In this document: in pieces, positions 63,808 through 64,000 of the stretch
Layout: each line of letters begins with the position of its first letter
Numbering within the stretch: position 1 is the stretch's first letter
NCBI GenBank assembly: GCA_020636005.1
Contig: JACJYR010000002.1
Coordinates: 930,001-994,000, forward strand
Origin: Lewinellaceae bacterium
Lineage (GTDB): Bacteria > Bacteroidota > Bacteroidia > Chitinophagales > Saprospiraceae
Direction: 5' to 3'
DNA: 64,000 nucleotides
The notes under the pieces: model-generated
Told to the model about the DNA's origin: nothing
Seen by the model: only the letters and a program-made list of their open reading frames with translations
Database searches by the model: none
Position numbers and translations under genes: made by a program

Positions 63808-64000
63808 ATGGCTACAACATCTGATATCCGCAACGGCATGTGCCTGGACTATAACAACGACATTTGGACAGTGGTGGAGTTCCAACATGTCAAACCGGGG
63901 AAAGGCGCTGCATTTGTGCGGACCAAGCTAAAATCCCTCACCAAAGGCAAAGTGGTGGAAAACACCTTCCCTGCCGGCCATGCCATAGACGAGGTGCGGG
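63808..64000 (+). CDS. efp: Elongation factor P (5' part)
   Basis: The first 64 codons: MATTSDIRNGMCLDYNNDIWTVVEFQHVKPGKGAAFVRTKLKSLTKGKVVENTF. EF-P frees ribosomes stalled on polyproline. The loop HVKPGKGAAF carries the tip lysine that is modified in some species. The gene runs off the right edge. Confidence 0.93.
   Translation, partial: MATTSDIRNGMCLDYNNDIWTVVEFQHVKPGKGAAFVRTKLKSLTKGKVVENTFPAGHAIDEVR

Overview
The window looks like a chromosomal segment of a Bacteroidota bacterium, most likely a Saprospiria-type marine or activated-sludge relative (inference, no 16S present). The evidence is type IX secretion (a PorZ gene and several proteins with Por-type C-terminal sorting domains), Bacteroidota-style promoters (TTTG...TAnnTTTG), a hybrid one-component/two-component sensor with an AraC output, a TonB-dependent receptor, and serine palmitoyltransferase. 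Coding DNA is roughly 50-55 % GC. An AT-rich gene-poor island lies at about 34.5-36.6 kb. I saw no rRNA, tRNA or CRISPR array.

Layout. 1-9.3 kb (minus strand): the 5' part of a giant secreted repeat protein, intact at its N-terminus and then broken by many small indels inside near-identical repeats. 10.5-18.1 kb: an AraC regulator with a degenerate receiver, a LOG-type phosphoribohydrolase, DsbD plus a stand-alone copy of its N-terminal domain, and a VWA lipoprotein. 18.4-27.8 kb: methylmalonate-semialdehyde dehydrogenase, a YhcG nuclease, a class III aminotransferase and an NCS1 nucleobase permease. These fit a reductive pyrimidine or beta-alanine catabolic unit that has been invaded by a YhcG gene and by relics of a toxin-antitoxin (TA) module. 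AcpS follows. 27.9-30.7 kb: a TPP riboswitch in front of a TonB-dependent receptor, a likely thiamine importer. 30.7-34.3 kb: two different HipA-kinase modules side by side, a tripartite HipBST-like locus and a HipA_2/DUF3037 pair. 34.3-37.3 kb: non-coding AT-rich DNA with a MITE-like element and the decayed 5' end of a histidine-kinase gene.

37.3-50.9 kb: the sensor kinase/AraC hybrid, a T9SS cargo protein, a possible group II intron scar, a flotillin plus NfeD-like pair, an outer-membrane protein, homogentisate dioxygenase, a MazEF/UPF0175 cluster, an S41 protease and a PqqB-like metallohydrolase. 51.0-55.7 kb: a co-directional block with fatty-acid hydroxylase, an Aur1/IPC-synthase-like PAP2 protein and serine palmitoyltransferase. 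This is a sphingolipid pathway cluster whose middle is occupied by VapBC, an orphan antitoxin and an Mrr-type restriction endonuclease. 56.2-64 kb: alpha-L-fucosidase, PorZ, NadD, FabH and the start of elongation factor P.

The main theme is the repeated insertion of toxin-antitoxin and defence genes into metabolic operons: the pyrimidine unit, the ctp-hmgA unit and the sphingolipid unit. Several short intergenic repeat families accompany them (a hairpin repeat, a helically phased TTTGA repeat, nested palindromes and a MITE-like element). The repeats, the indel hot spot in the giant adhesin and the interrupted sphingolipid cluster most deserve a second look.
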